64,000 bases of DNA, from assembly GCA_016787785.1 (NCBI GenBank), contig JAEUTO010000003.1, positions 124,001 to 188,000 on the forward strand, in the 5' to 3' direction. Position 1 is the first letter of the stretch. Every line of letters starts with the position of its first letter. This document shows, piece by piece, positions 53,460 through 62,614 of this stretch. The notes below the pieces were generated by a model. It saw only the letters and a list, made by a program, of their open reading frames with translations. It made no database searches and was not told the DNA's origin. The translations under genes and the position numbers were made by a program. This stretch comes from Bacteroidia bacterium (GTDB taxonomy: Bacteria; Bacteroidota; Bacteroidia; B-17B0; Aurantibacillaceae).

Positions 53460-53930
53460 ATGAGTATAGAAATTAATAAACCCGCCCCCGATTTTAAATT
53501 ATTTAATACGGTAAAAAAAGAAGTTACTTTAAGCGAAAACAAAGGAAAGAACGTACTTCTACTTTTTTTTCCGCTGGCATTTACCAGTACTTGCACGGCA
53601 GAGTTGTGTAATATACGCGATAATTATGCTATGTATAACGACCTAAATGCTGTTGTTTATGGCATTTCAAACGACTCATTGTTCGTTCTTGGCAAATTTA
53701 AAGAAGAACAAAAGTTAAATTTTGATCTTTTGAGCGATTTTAATAAAACGGTTTCAGCTGCTTACGATAGCTTATATCCTGATTTTATTTTTGGAATGCA
53801 AGGCGTAAGCAAACGCGCCTCTTTTATTATAGATAAAAACGGAATAGTTAAATACGCTGAAATACTTGAAAAAGCGTCCGATCTACCAAATTTTGAAGCT
53901 ATAAAAGCCTGCTTAGAAAAATTACAATAA
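53460..53930 (+). CDS. Peroxiredoxin, Bcp/AhpE-like
   Basis: The protein has 156 residues. Redoxin fold: APDFKLFNTVKKEVTLSENKGKNVLLLFFPLAFTSTCTAELCNIRD. Peroxidatic C45 is followed by C50, the CX4C spacing used by PrxQ-type enzymes for an intrahelical disulfide. The conserved GVSKRASFIIDKNGIVKY follows. It probably reduces peroxides with thioredoxin. It is separated from rnhB by three bases, so they are likely one transcript. Confidence 0.88.
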   Translation: MSIEINKPAPDFKLFNTVKKEVTLSENKGKNVLLLFFPLAFTSTCTAELCNIRDNYAMYNDLNAVVYGISNDSLFVLGKFKEEQKLNFDLLSDFNKTVSAAYDSLYPDFIFGMQGVSKRASFIIDKNGIVKYAEILEKASDLPNFEAIKACLEKLQ

Positions 53931-53933
53931 CCC

Positions 53934-54536
53934 TTGCTCAAGTCATACTTTGATAAAAATTTAACAGAAGCCGGTTGTGATGAGGCCGGCAGGGGCTGCT
54001 TGGCAGGCCCTGTTTATGCCGCTGCGGTAATTTTACCTAAAAACTATAGGAATAAATGGTTAAACGACAGCAAAAAATTAAGCGATGCCGATCGTTACGA
54101 ATTGCGCCCAGAAATTGAAGAAAAAGCTTTAACCTGGGCTGTAGGTATTGTAGATCATAAAGAAATTGATGAGATAAATATTTTAAACGCGTCTTTTCTT
54201 GGAATGCATCGCGCCGTAGATCGGTTGAAAATAATCCCGGAACTGTTATTGATCGATGGCAACAGATTCAAAGCTTACAAAAACATTCCTCACCAATGCA
54301 TTATTAAAGGCGATGGAAAATTTTTAAGTATTGCTGCGGCAAGCATACTAGCAAAGACTTACCGCGATGATTTTATGAAATCTGCTGCTTTAATTCATCC
54401 GCAATACAGTTGGGAAAGTAATATGGGTTACCCAACAAAAAAACACCGCGAAGCGATAAGACAGCACGGCGTAAGCCCTATACACCGTTTAACTTTTCAG
54501 CTATTGCCTCGTCAGTTGGAGTTAGAATTGGAGTAA
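53934..54536 (+). CDS. rnhB: Ribonuclease HII
   Basis: The protein has 200 residues with a TTG start three bases after the peroxiredoxin stop. It hydrolyses RNA in RNA-DNA hybrids and single ribonucleotides. The catalytic carboxylates are D16 and E17 (AGCDEAGRG), D108 ([10 protein letters not shown]) and D145 (AKTYRDDFM). The 3' motif [25 protein letters not shown] is complete. Confidence 0.94.
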   Translation: MLKSYFDKNLTEAGCDEAGRGCLAGPVYAAAVILPKNYRNKWLNDSKKLSDADRYELRPEIEEKALTWAVGIVDHKEIDEINILNASFLGMHRAVDRLKIIPELLLIDGNRFKAYKNIPHQCIIKGDGKFLSIAAASILAKTYRDDFMKSAALIHPQYSWESNMGYPTKKHREAIRQHGVSPIHRLTFQLLPRQLELELE

Positions 54537-54609
54537 TCCACAGTCTTTTATGTAAAACTCCATCTTTTAGTGACATTTTGAAATACTAAAATCTGTACTT
54601 TAGTTAAAC

Positions 54610-57216
54610 GTGACCCTTTTTAAAAAAATACTTTTTGGTTTATTTGTTGTTTTAGCTTTAACGTTTGCCGTTTGGGCTTATTTTAATTTAAAGAACAGTA
54701 AAAAACCAACCGTAAATGCACTTTCAGTTCTACCCGATAAGTGTTTAGTGTATTTAAACACCAACGATTTTTTTGAATTAAATAAGAAAATAAATTCTCA
54801 GAGTTTAATTGCAGATAAATTAAAGTTGTTTGGCGACGTAAATTTATTTTGCACTACCCTTCATTCATTTGATTCGGTTTTTAAAGCAAATACTTTGTTT
54901 GAGGAAATGTTAAAAAAAGGCAGCATACACTTTGCTCTGTACGAGAATTTAAATTGGATATCTACCTTTAATATTAAACGTCTTGGAAACCAGGAGTTAA
55001 TTATAGGCGAACTTGTTAAACTTTTAAATGCACAAAAAGTAGAAAATGATACATACACCTTCAGTCTAAACAAGCAAGATAAATTTTATTTTACTTTAAA
55101 TTCAGGTGTTGCAATTATTTCGAATAGTTCGGCTGGTATTAGCAATGCTTTAAATAAAGCAAATGCCAAGCTTGATAAGAACAAATCGTTCCTGGCTTTT
55201 AAAAATACTCTGGAAGAAAATAGCCTTCTTTCTATTTACCTGGATCATAAGCTTTATGCAAAAAGTAACGCAGCAACAAAATTAAACTTAACACTTGCTT
55301 GCAAAACAGGGTATTCGTCAGGCAGTTTTAATATTGAGCCATCACAACTAACGCTTAATGGTTATACAAAACCGGATAGCACTGAAATAATTTCGGCTTT
55401 TTACGATCAGGAGCCACAAAGCCCTGACTTTTTAAACTTATTACCAAATAACACTTCTTCTTTTAAGGCCTACGGCTTTGGTTCGTTCGAGAGCTTAAAT
55501 AAAACCATAAATAAAACAAGCGCTAACCCGAACAGTAAATTCTGGAAACTAGTAACCGATACTGCCCTTTTTAATATTGAAAATGAATTTTACCAAAATG
55601 CGCAAAGCTACCTTGTTAATTTTGAATCGAAGATACCGGGAGAAAATTTTGTGCTACTAAGAATTACCGATACTACAAAGGCTATAGAACATTTGGGTTT
55701 TATGAGTGATTCATTGATCAATGAAGATTCAACCTTTATTTACAAATTAAAAAGTAAAGACAACAAACAAGCTTTAAAATTATTCGTTACTTTCCTTAAT
55801 GCTTCAACCAATTACGCTGCTCTTTACCGGTCGCATTTGATCTTTTCTGAGAATAAGGAAGAACTAGTAAGATTATTAACAGATCTAAAAAATGAAACTT
55901 CAGTCTCGAAGAACGAAAGTTTTATCGTGTATAAGAATCAAAATCTATCTGAAGATTTTAATTATTTGGTATATAATTCGCCTAATAAATATAAACGTGA
56001 GATAAGTAGCTTTTTTAATTTTGAATTAAAGGGCGAAAAAAATCCCTTTGATAATTTTAAGCACTTTTCATTCTCGATCAGTAACAATAAGAATAATTTC
56101 AAGTTTCGCTGGCAGTTAATGAACGAAGCCGAAATGGTAAATAAAGAACAAAATGTATTGTGGACCCTTGATCTTGACGCTCCATCTGCTATGCAGCCGA
56201 ACGGTTTTATAAATCATATTACGAAAGAGAACGAGCTGGTAATACAGGATGAAACAAAAATGTTTTACCTTATAAACGCAAAAGGAACTATTCTTTGGCA
56301 GAAAAAACTAAGTGAAAAAATAATGTCTAAGATCTTTACAGTAGATATTTTTAAGAATAATAAATATCAATTATTATTTAGCTCCGAAAATTATCTGCAT
56401 TTAATTGATCGCAATGGCAATTATGTGCAAGGTTACCCGGTTAAATTGCCTGCTGCAGCAAGTTCGGGGTTATCTGTTCTTGATTATGATAACGACAAAG
56501 ACTATCGCCTTTTTATTGCCTGCAAAAATAACATGATCTATAACTATTCTATTTTTGGAGTAAAGGTAGATAAGTTTGCCACCGTTAAAACCGATGCGGA
56601 AGTTACATTACCTGTTCAATATGCGAAAGTAGGTTTAAGCGATTATTTAATTACTGCCGACAAAGAAGGCAAGATCTATACTTTTAGCCGTAAAGGCGAA
56701 GCCCGCATAGGGTTAAAGAATAAAACAATAGAAAATTGCTCGGCATTTTATGTTGACGCAACAAATAATATTAATTCAACTTATTTAATTTATATTGATG
56801 ATAAAAATAATTTGATCAATAAAATATCTTTCTCGGATAAAAAAGTGATAGAGAAATTAGGTAATGATATTGAGCTTGCTAGTATTAAATTCAGTAATGT
56901 TGACGACAACAAGGCTATGGACGTTATCATTACAAAACCTAATGCTATTTTTGCTTATAACTTAAATGGCAACTTGTTATTTGAAAAAGCAGTTGAAAGC
57001 GAATTGACTGAAACGGATTTTTATAGCGACGAAAGTCATTCTTTGTTTTTGTCGTTCAGTAATACAAAACAAGAATTAATATTATTAGATCAGTTAAAAC
57101 AAAAATTAAAATCAATTCACGCTACAGCACAGCCTTTAATAAGCAATTTGTTTAACGACAATAAAAAATATTTAATTGTGACCGATGGTATGCACTTAAA
57201 TTGTGTGGCGCTTTAG
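54610..57216 (+). CDS. Large membrane-anchored protein with DUF3352-like and C-terminal propeller parts
   Basis: The protein has 868 residues with a GTG start. A single N-terminal helix (ILFGLFVVLALTFAVWAYF) serves as anchor. A long beta-rich domain (about 40-500: LSVLPDKCLVYLNTNDFFELN ... SLIADKLKLFG) resembles DUF3352. The last part has quinoprotein-like repeats (KMFYLINAKGTILWQKKL, YLHLIDRNGNYVQGYPVKLP, DNDKDYRLFIACKNNMIYNY), likely a beta-propeller. No catalytic residues are evident. It ends with a four-base convergent overlap with purM. Confidence 0.75.
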   Translation: MTLFKKILFGLFVVLALTFAVWAYFNLKNSKKPTVNALSVLPDKCLVYLNTNDFFELNKKINSQSLIADKLKLFGDVNLFCTTLHSFDSVFKANTLFEEMLKKGSIHFALYENLNWISTFNIKRLGNQELIIGELVKLLNAQKVENDTYTFSLNKQDKFYFTLNSGVAIISNSSAGISNALNKANAKLDKNKSFLAFKNTLEENSLLSIYLDHKLYAKSNAATKLNLTLACKTGYSSGSFNIEPSQLTLNGYTKPDSTEIISAFYDQEPQSPDFLNLLPNNTSSFKAYGFGSFESLNKTINKTSANPNSKFWKLVTDTALFNIENEFYQNAQSYLVNFESKIPGENFVLLRITDTTKAIEHLGFMSDSLINEDSTFIYKLKSKDNKQALKLFVTFLNASTNYAALYRSHLIFSENKEELVRLLTDLKNETSVSKNESFIVYKNQNLSEDFNYLVYNSPNKYKREISSFFNFELKGEKNPFDNFKHFSFSISNNKNNFKFRWQLMNEAEMVNKEQNVLWTLDLDAPSAMQPNGFINHITKENELVIQDETKMFYLINAKGTILWQKKLSEKIMSKIFTVDIFKNNKYQLLFSSENYLHLIDRNGNYVQGYPVKLPAAASSGLSVLDYDNDKDYRLFIACKNNMIYNYSIFGVKVDKFATVKTDAEVTLPVQYAKVGLSDYLITADKEGKIYTFSRKGEARIGLKNKTIENCSAFYVDATNNINSTYLIYIDDKNNLINKISFSDKKVIEKLGNDIELASIKFSNVDDNKAMDVIITKPNAIFAYNLNGNLLFEKAVESELTETDFYSDESHSLFLSFSNTKQELILLDQLKQKLKSIHATAQPLISNLFNDNKKYLIVTDGMHLNCVAL

Positions 57217-58415
57217 TAAACAAAAGTACCGAACTCAGTATTAAGCGTTACCTTTTTGCCTTCACCCTTCTCTACCCTGCCAATTATTTTTGCATCAACA
57301 TTAAAGCTTTTGCTTATTGCAATAATTTTTTCGGCAAACTGTTCGTCTACATAGATTTCCATGCGGTGGCCCATGTTAAAGACCTTGTACATTTCTTTAT
57401 GATCAGTATGACTTTGCTCTTGTATGGTTTTAAATAATGGCGGCACGGCAAATAAATTATCCTTTATTACATGCAAACCTTCGTTTAAAAAATGTAACAC
57501 CTTGGTTTGAGCACCACCACTGCAGTGTACAAGTCCATTAATGTTCTTGCCAAGTTCCGAAATAACTTTTTTAATAACCGGCGCGTAAGTTCTCGTAGCA
57601 GATAAAACCAATTTGCCCGCATCTATCATTTCTTTTATTTGTTTACCGTTACTATCGGTATAGCTAACTTCAATTTTATCTGTCAGGTTTAAACCACCAG
57701 TATAAACCACACTTTCCGGTAACGCGGCATCAAAACTTTCTGGGAATTTTTTTGCAAGATTTTTATTGAATACATCGTGTCTTGCGCTTGTTAAGCCGTT
57801 ACTTCCCATGCCACCATTGTATTCAGTCTCATACGAAGCTTTGCCGTAACTGCATAAACCTATAATTACATTTCCTGCCTTTATGGTGTCATTAGAAATA
57901 ACTTTGTTGCGCTCCATTCTGCAAATAACCGTGCTATCTACAATTAAAGTTCTTACAAGATCCCCAACGTCTGCGGTTTCGCCACCGGTAGATGAAATAG
58001 AAATTCCGTTCTCCTGTAAATTCTTTAAAACATCTTCGGTACCATTTATAATTGCCGAGATAACTTCTCCCGGGATCAAATTCTTATTTCTTCCTATGGT
58101 TGATGATAGCAAAATATTATCAGTACCGCCAACACAAATAAGGTCATCAAGGTTCATAATAACTGCATCCTGCGCAATACCTTTCCATACACCCAGATCG
58201 CCAGTCTCTTTCCAATACATATAGGCAAGAGAAGATTTTGTGCCTGCACCGTCAGCATGCATTACCAAACAGTGGTCTTTGCTACCGCTTAAATAATCTG
58301 GCACGATTTTACAAAAAGCTTTTGGAAACAAACCCTTATCTAATTTGGCTATTGCAGCATGTACATCCTCTTTAGAGGCCGAAACACCACGAAGATTATA
58401 TTTATCGTCACTCAT
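57213..58415 (-). CDS. purM: Phosphoribosylformylglycinamidine cyclo-ligase (AIR synthase)
   Basis: The protein has 400 residues, the long type usual for Bacteroidota. It makes 5-aminoimidazole ribotide from FGAM and ATP, step five of purine synthesis. Family marks: MHADGAGTKSSLAYMYWKETGD, VIMNLDDLICVGGTDNILLSSTIGRNK, GETADVGDLVRTLIVDST, VIIGLCSYGKASYE and GLVHCSGGAQTK. It is transcribed away from mqnA; the two starts are 71 bp apart. Confidence 0.93.
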   Translation of the reverse strand: MSDDKYNLRGVSASKEDVHAAIAKLDKGLFPKAFCKIVPDYLSGSKDHCLVMHADGAGTKSSLAYMYWKETGDLGVWKGIAQDAVIMNLDDLICVGGTDNILLSSTIGRNKNLIPGEVISAIINGTEDVLKNLQENGISISSTGGETADVGDLVRTLIVDSTVICRMERNKVISNDTIKAGNVIIGLCSYGKASYETEYNGGMGSNGLTSARHDVFNKNLAKKFPESFDAALPESVVYTGGLNLTDKIEVSYTDSNGKQIKEMIDAGKLVLSATRTYAPVIKKVISELGKNINGLVHCSGGAQTKVLHFLNEGLHVIKDNLFAVPPLFKTIQEQSHTDHKEMYKVFNMGHRMEIYVDEQFAEKIIAISKSFNVDAKIIGRVEKGEGKKVTLNTEFGTFVY

Positions 58416-58437
58416 AATTCAATGCCAAAGATAAATA

Positions 58438-58466
58438 TTTGAATTTATATATATTGTTTATTTTTG
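58438..58466 (+). promoter_or_regulatory. Promoter of mqnA
   Basis: TTTG at 58438-58441, a 17-bp spacer and TATTTTTG at 58459-58466 fit the phylum consensus within its known spacing range. The start would be near 58473, which supports the ATG at 58487 over the earlier in-frame ATG at 58439. Confidence 0.65.
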
Positions 58467-58486
58467 CACAGTCCTACTTTAAACTA

Positions 58487-59239
58487 ATGATAAAAATATC
58501 CATTGTTAATTATACCAATACTTTACCCTTTAAATGGGCGCTGAAGCGCAGTCAGTTTATTGGAAAGATAGAGTTGCATGAAGATATTCCAAGCATTTGC
58601 GCCCAAAAACTAAAGTTTAAGCAGGTAGATCTGGCTTTGGTGCCCGTGGCTCTTTTAGCAGAATTAGATAGTTACTTTATTGAGACCAACTTTTGTATTG
58701 GCGCCAACGGAAAGGTAGATAGTGTGAAACTATACAGCCAGGTGCCCTTGGGTGAAATAAAGACTGTGACATTAGACTATCAGTCAAAATCATCTATCAC
58801 TTTAACCAAAGTATTGTTCAGATTTTTTTGGAAAGAAAAAGTTGACTATTTAGATGCAAACCCCGGATTTGAGAAAGACATAAAAGATACAAATGCAGCC
58901 GTTGTAATTGGTGATAGAACTTTTAGCCTAAACGGCAAATATAAATACGAATACGATCTTGCCGAAGAGTGGAAAAAATTTACCGGTTTGCCGTTTGTTT
59001 TTGCGGCCTGGGTGAGCACAGAAAAATTACCCGCAGATTTCATAACTGAATTTAATGCCGTTTTAAAATATGGTATTGATAATATTCTAAAAGCTGTAGA
59101 TGATGATTACAATGTGAAAGATCTATCTAAAGAAAAAACTATTGAATACTTAAGCGAACGCATTGATTATAATTTAAACTCAGATAAACATAAAGCCTTG
59201 GATCTTTTTTTAGATTACATTAAGCAACTAAATGAGTAA
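58487..59239 (+). CDS. mqnA: Chorismate dehydratase MqnA (futalosine pathway)
   Basis: The protein has 250 residues from the ATG at 58487; the in-frame ATG at 58439 lies upstream of the promoter box. It has a periplasmic-binding-protein fold with KISIVNYTNTLPFKWAL, LALVPVALLAEL, VKLYSQVPLGEIKTVTLDYQSKSS and DRTFSLNGKYKYEYDLAEEWKKFTGLPFVFAAWVS. MqnA dehydrates chorismate to 3-enolpyruvylbenzoate, the first step of futalosine menaquinone synthesis. Other mqn genes are not in the window. A terminator follows. Confidence 0.9.
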   Translation: MIKISIVNYTNTLPFKWALKRSQFIGKIELHEDIPSICAQKLKFKQVDLALVPVALLAELDSYFIETNFCIGANGKVDSVKLYSQVPLGEIKTVTLDYQSKSSITLTKVLFRFFWKEKVDYLDANPGFEKDIKDTNAAVVIGDRTFSLNGKYKYEYDLAEEWKKFTGLPFVFAAWVSTEKLPADFITEFNAVLKYGIDNILKAVDDDYNVKDLSKEKTIEYLSERIDYNLNSDKHKALDLFLDYIKQLNE

Positions 59240-59243
59240 AAAA

Positions 59244-59274
59244 GCTTTCTAATGAAACCATTAAAAAGCCTTTT
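59244..59274 (+). terminator. Probable terminator of mqnA
   Basis: GCTTTCTAATG (59244-59254) pairs with CATTAAAAAGC (59259-59269) with one mismatch around an AAAC loop, and TTTT follows at 59271. The stem is weak in GC, so confidence is moderate. Confidence 0.5.
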
Positions 59275-59325
59275 ATTTAACTCATCACTAATTGGCATTT
59301 TTGTACAAGTTGGCTTCGCGAAAAT

Positions 59326-60000
59326 TTATTTATCACACTTATTTGTTTCTAAATTAAATTCTGCTTTTCTATCTCCTAAAGTTGCTCCAAGATCAGACTG
59401 CATTTTAAAACAATTAAATTTTTGATTTTTCCCTTGATTAACTTCATTAAAACAATTGCATACAGCCTTAACCTTCTCTTCAAATGTTCTAGGTGCGTTT
59501 TCGGAATTAGAACCGGCATTATTTTTTGCATTCGTAATTTCTTTTTCACACTGCCCAACTAATTTTTGATAAATTCCATACTCTGCACTGCCTTTTCCCA
59601 AAGCATATACATGTTCTTCCTGCATACTCAAACATTTCGATCTATCTTCTTGTTTTTGAGTCTTCATCATCTTTTTTAAACAACCGCACATTTCCGCAGC
59701 CATACTCTCGCCGCTAACCGCGGTGGCTTTACTTGATGTTTGGGTTTGCTTAGAGGGTGACTTTTGAACGTTACCATTTATTTCATTTAGTTTCAGTCTG
59801 CCCGAAGCAACTTCTTCATTCCACGATGCGTCATAATCATCATACGATACCAAAAAAGTATTGTTTCCTTTAACTTCTAAAATTTTACCCGAGTACCATT
59901 GACCTTGATAATCAATGAGCACCTTTGTTCCTTTATTAAATTGAGCAAATACTGTTATGTTAATAATCAGCAATGCTACGATTAGATTAATTTTTTTCAT
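59326..60000 (-). CDS. Exported protein with Tudor/Agenet-like domain and Cys-rich C-terminus
   Basis: The protein has 224 residues. The signal peptide ends FAQ, then KGTKVLIDYQGQWYSGKILEVKGNNTFLVSYDDYDASWNEEV is a Tudor/Agenet-like beta barrel. A Ser/Thr-rich linker precedes two homologous Cys-containing helical segments (AEMCGCLKKMMKTQKQEDRSKCLSMQEEH and KAVCNCFNEVNQGKNQKFNCFKMQSD), with C-x-C pairs likely disulfide-bonded. It follows the LRR gene by six bases on the same strand. Function unknown. Confidence 0.78.
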   Translation of the reverse strand: MKKINLIVALLIINITVFAQFNKGTKVLIDYQGQWYSGKILEVKGNNTFLVSYDDYDASWNEEVASGRLKLNEINGNVQKSPSKQTQTSSKATAVSGESMAAEMCGCLKKMMKTQKQEDRSKCLSMQEEHVYALGKGSAEYGIYQKLVGQCEKEITNAKNNAGSNSENAPRTFEEKVKAVCNCFNEVNQGKNQKFNCFKMQSDLGATLGDRKAEFNLETNKCDK

Positions 60001-60006
60001 AATGCC

Positions 60007-61044
60007 TTATTCTTCGTCTTTAATACTTATATCAATATTTGGTAATTTGGTTTGTAGTTCTTTTTGCTGCTGCTCGGTAATAGTGGATGTGATATAGATT
60101 TTTTCTAATGAAACGCAGTTGTATAGTGGGCTTAGATCAGGGATACTTAACCCTTGTATTTCGAGCGTTGTGAGTTTTCGTTTTTCGTTTAATGCTTCGA
60201 GCGAAGTTACTTTCGTTTTAACCAAACTCAGTTTTACTAAATCGGCCATATTTAAAACCCCTGCAATACTATTTAAACCACATTCATCGGCATATAGCTC
60301 TTCCATCTTTGTATTATTAATTAAAAAATCTAAATTTTTTACGTTTGAGCACCCAATAAAACTAACCTCTACAAGATTAGTTAATCCTTGAACAGATTTT
60401 AAATTTTCCTCTGTAATTATTTTATTATTTTCAATTTCAAGTTTTTCAAGCAACTTAAAATTTGCAAGAAAGGCAACATTTGAAAACGTATTGTTTTCGC
60501 CACTAAGACTTAAAGTGGTTAACTTATTAAATGAAGTAACAAAACTTACATCATTAAGCCCTGAAACTGAAAGCATGAGATAGTTTAAATTAGTTAATGT
60601 TGCCAGTTTCTTCGTGTTGATAACTGTATTGCTTGAAATACTGAGCGCCTCAAGTTGTGAAAGTTTTGAAATTACCGTTACATCCAAAGCTTTATTGGCA
60701 GCCTTATTTATTTGACTGTATATCGCAAGTTTTTTGAGTTTTTTTAGTGCTTCTATTGGCTTAATATCTGTAACTGATGTTTTATTTGGATAACTTTTAC
60801 CAATTTGAAGTCGCTCAATCCAATCCAACTTACAAACCGTTTCAAAATCTTTTTGCGAACAATCTGGCCCAATAGCAACAGTTAATTTTTCCTTTCCTTT
60901 AATGTTATTAATATAGTCGATGGCTTCCGGAGAGGTTTTGAAAATTTTAATATCAAATGCATCGTTTATTACAAAATCTTTCATGTTTTGTGAGTTCATG
61001 CTTAAGGCTATGCTTGCGAAAGCGAGTAAAATTTTTGTTTTCAT
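60007..61044 (-). CDS. Exported leucine-rich repeat protein
   Basis: The protein has 345 residues. Signal peptide (MKTKILLAFASIALSMNSQ) and a series of LRR units (about 95-330) with pattern LxxLxxLxLxxNxI, for example LLEKLEIENNKIITEENLKSV and LVKLSLVKTKVTSLEALNEKRKL. LRR proteins of this size usually mediate protein contact. It is part of a four-gene minus-strand run (59326-62520) of exported or membrane proteins. Confidence 0.83.
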   Translation of the reverse strand: MKTKILLAFASIALSMNSQNMKDFVINDAFDIKIFKTSPEAIDYINNIKGKEKLTVAIGPDCSQKDFETVCKLDWIERLQIGKSYPNKTSVTDIKPIEALKKLKKLAIYSQINKAANKALDVTVISKLSQLEALSISSNTVINTKKLATLTNLNYLMLSVSGLNDVSFVTSFNKLTTLSLSGENNTFSNVAFLANFKLLEKLEIENNKIITEENLKSVQGLTNLVEVSFIGCSNVKNLDFLINNTKMEELYADECGLNSIAGVLNMADLVKLSLVKTKVTSLEALNEKRKLTTLEIQGLSIPDLSPLYNCVSLEKIYITSTITEQQQKELQTKLPNIDISIKDEE

Positions 61045-61088
61045 ATTGTTATTTTATTTTATAAAAAGTTATTATTAATTCAAATCGG

Positions 61089-61535
61089 TTATTTATTTTT
61101 TGTGAGAAATGCAATTCCAAAAAATGCGAAAAAAACAAAAAATATACTTACAATTAGGGTTGGAAACCATATGTCTATCCATCTGTCCAATTCAGCATTT
61201 TTAGGGTTATCAATACAATATCTTACATTTACCTTTTCACCAAAGATGATGGCATTATTCGATGACACGGACCCTCGAAACTCAACTATTTTTCCGGTTG
61301 ATTCTGTAAAGCGTACAATTGGATATTTAGATGTGCTGTAATTACCGTCATAATCTTTACTTCGGCTAGTGTACACATCAACAACTTCTCCTGTTGTTAT
61401 GATAGAGTTGTTTAAAAAATAACGCGCATTACAAAAACAAATAACTGCTATTGTCAGAAAGACTAATGCTATTGCAGATATAATAATACCTATTCGCCTA
61501 AAGCCAAAATCTCTTTTATGAATGTAATATGCCAT
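61089..61535 (-). CDS. DUF3592-type membrane protein
   Basis: The protein has 148 residues. Two membrane helices (IGIIISAIALVFLTIAVICF, about 16-35; FPTLIVSIFFVFFAFFGIAFL, about 124-144) flank a beta domain. That domain (TTGEVVDVYTSRSKDYDGNYSTSKYPIVRFTESTGKIVEFRGSVSSN ... GEKVNVRYCIDNPKNAEL) is the DUF3592 signature. Function unknown. It lies between the LRR gene and the HTH-fusion gene. Confidence 0.82.
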   Translation of the reverse strand: MAYYIHKRDFGFRRIGIIISAIALVFLTIAVICFCNARYFLNNSIITTGEVVDVYTSRSKDYDGNYSTSKYPIVRFTESTGKIVEFRGSVSSNNAIIFGEKVNVRYCIDNPKNAELDRWIDIWFPTLIVSIFFVFFAFFGIAFLTKNK

Positions 61536-61578
61536 TATTTATTTTGACTAAACTCGATAGTATATTGGTTAAAAAAAA

Positions 61579-62520
61579 TTACTTTTTGTTTTTTGAATTT
61601 CCGCCGTTAAGCTCGTTTGTTTTTTCATTCGCTTGGTTAATAGCGTCAAACAAATCGCTCTTCCTTCCTATAGTTAAATCAAGAGCCTGCTTTTGTAATT
61701 TATCGCTTGTAATAATTTTAATAGTTATAACGTTGCTTAACAAAACAGGATCATGACTAGGAATAATGTCATACATATCTGATTTTGGATTATATACTTG
61801 TTTATAATTTTGCCCGGTAACTTTAGCGGTTAATGTGTATTCTTTTAGGCCATTGTTTCCTTCCTTAGAATAAATATATTTTTGACCGCAGGCATTGCGC
61901 GTATAACTAATAGAAAACTGACCGCTTCCGTCCGGGTTATTATCTTCTGGTGCCAAGGCAATAACAAGTCGTTTATATTTAGTGCCGGGCTTTATGCTTG
62001 ACGACACATCTGCCCCATCATAAAGTTCTTGCGATCTGATGGTGTGCACTATTGGAAAGGTATATTCGTCAACATGAAAATCCTTTGTTTCAATAACACA
62101 AGTAATTTCTTCGTATTTTAAAATACTTTCGAGATCAAATAATTGAAGTACGAGCAACTTATCTTTAGATGAACTAGATTCTGGTTTTTGTATTTGGTTT
62201 TCTTTCTCATCGAGTTTAATAAAGCTCAAATCTATATTGTTTTGAGAATGACAATAAATGCTTGCGAACGTAATTAGGCCAAGAATAGTTGTTTTTAGGT
62301 TTTTCATATTATTAATTTTTAGGGGTTTTAAGGTTTTGTTTTTATAAACAGCAACAGCTTCGAGCCTGGATTTGACATTTAACTTTGAAAACATGCGCCG
62401 CAAATGAGTTTTAACGGTAGTAACAGATAACGTAAGTGTTTTGGCAATCTCATCATTTGATTTACCAGACATTAAACAAGCCATCACTTCCTTTTCTCGA
62501 TCAGATAATTTTGTATTCAT
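61579..62520 (-). CDS. LuxR-type HTH joined in frame to an exported protein
   Basis: The protein has 313 residues. Residues 5-60 are a complete LuxR/GerE HTH (LSDREKEVMACLMSGKSNDEIAKTLTLSVTTVKTHLRRMF ... LNVKSRLEAV). At M72 (62307) a full signal-peptide sequence begins (MKNLKTTILGLITFASIYCHSQ), followed by a 220-residue exported beta-rich domain (YTLTAKVTGQNYKQ ... KKK). Either the hydrophobic segment anchors a one-component regulator, with HTH inside and sensor outside, or two genes were fused by loss of a stop. AT-rich sequence before M72 looks like a normal leader, so an internal start is possible. Confidence 0.7.
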   Translation of the reverse strand: MNTKLSDREKEVMACLMSGKSNDEIAKTLTLSVTTVKTHLRRMFSKLNVKSRLEAVAVYKNKTLKPLKINNMKNLKTTILGLITFASIYCHSQNNIDLSFIKLDEKENQIQKPESSSSKDKLLVLQLFDLESILKYEEITCVIETKDFHVDEYTFPIVHTIRSQELYDGADVSSSIKPGTKYKRLVIALAPEDNNPDGSGQFSISYTRNACGQKYIYSKEGNNGLKEYTLTAKVTGQNYKQVYNPKSDMYDIIPSHDPVLLSNVITIKIITSDKLQKQALDLTIGRKSDLFDAINQANEKTNELNGGNSKNKK

Positions 62521-62569
62521 AATTTGCGTAAAAGTACTACCGGTAAAAAGCCTCTTTTGTCATCCAAAA

Positions 62570-62612
62570 GGATGAATTTTTGGAAATAATTACTTTTGTT
62601 GTAAATTCATCC
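62570..62612. promoter_or_regulatory. Inverted repeat spanning the divergent promoter region
   Basis: GGATGAATTT (62570-62579) is the exact complement of AAATTCATCC (62603-62612), bracketing the -7 box at 62591-62598. A further CATCC at 62561-62565 forms CATCC-AAAA-GGATG with the left arm. These are plausible binding sites for the divergently encoded HTH protein. This is inference from symmetry. Confidence 0.5.
62591..62598 (+). promoter_or_regulatory. -7 promoter box of the TPR regulator gene
   Basis: TACTTTTG matches TAnnTTTG. It is 17 bases before the ATG at 62615 and sits between the arms of the inverted repeat. Confidence 0.55.
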
Positions 62613-62614
62613 TA

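Noticed and set aside
61579-62520. Simple readthrough/sequencing error explaining the HTH fusion
   Set aside because: Not fully excluded, but the frame is continuous and both parts are intact, so it is reported as a finding rather than called a pseudogene.
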